A DNA stretch of 64,000 nucleotides, from positions 58,899-122,898 of the forward strand of contig CAKUJH010000005.1 of assembly GCA_934661375.1 (NCBI GenBank), read 5' to 3'. This stretch comes from an uncultured Victivallales bacterium (lineage in GTDB: Bacteria > Verrucomicrobiota > Lentisphaeria > Victivallales > UBA1829). Position numbers and translations under genes: made by a program. The notes beneath the pieces were generated by a model, which saw only the letters and a program-made list of their open reading frames with translations, did not search any database and was not told the origin of the DNA. Of this stretch, positions 63,926 to 64,000 are shown in pieces; the stretch's first letter is position 1; each line of letters starts with the position of its first letter.

Positions 63926-64000
63926 AAGTTGCTATGGTAAAAGAAAGCAGGTGTAAATTGTAAAAAAAGATGGCTGAACCTAAAAAAGTGTGCTACTGTG
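63926..64000 (+). other. Right-edge sequence, possible start of another gene
   Basis: An ATG at 63970 opens a frame (MAEPKKVCYC) to the edge, but no clear ribosome site is visible. Not enough sequence to decide. Confidence 0.2.

Noticed and set aside
1..64000. CRISPR arrays, rRNA or tRNA genes
   Set aside because: No regularly spaced direct repeats, rRNA cores or cloverleaf-like sequences with CCA ends were noticed in the intergenic regions; a covariance-model scan would be needed to exclude tRNAs fully.

Overview
The window is a contiguous bacterial chromosome segment of moderately high GC, dense with genes and free of rRNA, tRNA, CRISPR or intact insertion sequences that I can see. The gene set suggests a Lentisphaerota bacterium (Victivallis-like). 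The reasons are four prepilin-type pseudopilins carrying the FTLIELL(V/I)VIAIIAILA signature next to large secreted glycosidase-like proteins (two DUF4838-type, one GH123/DUF4091-like, one parallel beta-helix), many LacI/GntR/AraC regulators, sodium:neurotransmitter and CstA-type transporters, and creatinase-like M24 proteins. This placement is an inference from gene content; no marker-gene comparison was possible.

Layout. 1-8.5 kb: a truncated flippase-like membrane protein, a ymdB-like phosphodiesterase/nadC/ruvA run, then a leftward operon (small secreted basic protein, cardiolipin synthase, GT2/GT-C fusion, tcdA). 8.5-14.2 kb: a LacI/clan GH-A glycosidase pair divergent from a ROK kinase, and a creatinase-like M24 protein. 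14.4-19.2 kb: an NSS symporter/CE7 esterase/GNAT operon and a CstA-family permease. 19.2-23.9 kb: a leftward SDR / dehydroquinase-like-serine hydrolase fusion / quinone reductase operon with a divergent LacI regulator. 24.0-31.8 kb: a GntR-type regulator followed by two consecutive pseudopilin + DUF4838 pairs. 31.8-41.6 kb: proA, then an eight-gene rightward operon (epimerase, Fe-ADH, glycerate kinase, gmk, coaC, rfbB, rfbA, OppA-like lipoprotein). 41.6-47.6 kb: lactate permease, an AraC regulator, and a divergent pseudopilin + beta-helix pair. 47.7-53.8 kb: a leftward LacI/pseudopilin/GH123-like operon and a second M24 protein. 54.0-56.1 kb: LacI and ilvC. 56.2-59.7 kb: a lower-GC stretch holding a MITE-like element, a UbiA-type prenyltransferase and a GT-C-like membrane protein. 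59.8-63.9 kb: folP and gyrA (overlapping) and an ACT-domain protein.

The most striking feature is the recurring module of transcriptional regulator, pseudopilin and large secreted carbohydrate-active protein. Four pseudopilin-hydrolase pairs lie in 28 kb, each under its own or a shared regulator. All four pseudopilins have exactly 19 residues before the FTLIE motif, Leu at -2, and never the canonical Gly at -1. One pair is linked by an ATGA stop/start overlap. Two pairs share an almost identical 79-nt leader. Together this suggests that pseudopilins are dedicated partners of individual secreted polysaccharide-processing enzymes, a possible surface-display or export arrangement analogous in logic (not homology) to Bacteroidetes PULs. 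Several regulator genes are flanked by good operator palindromes placed on recognisable promoters.
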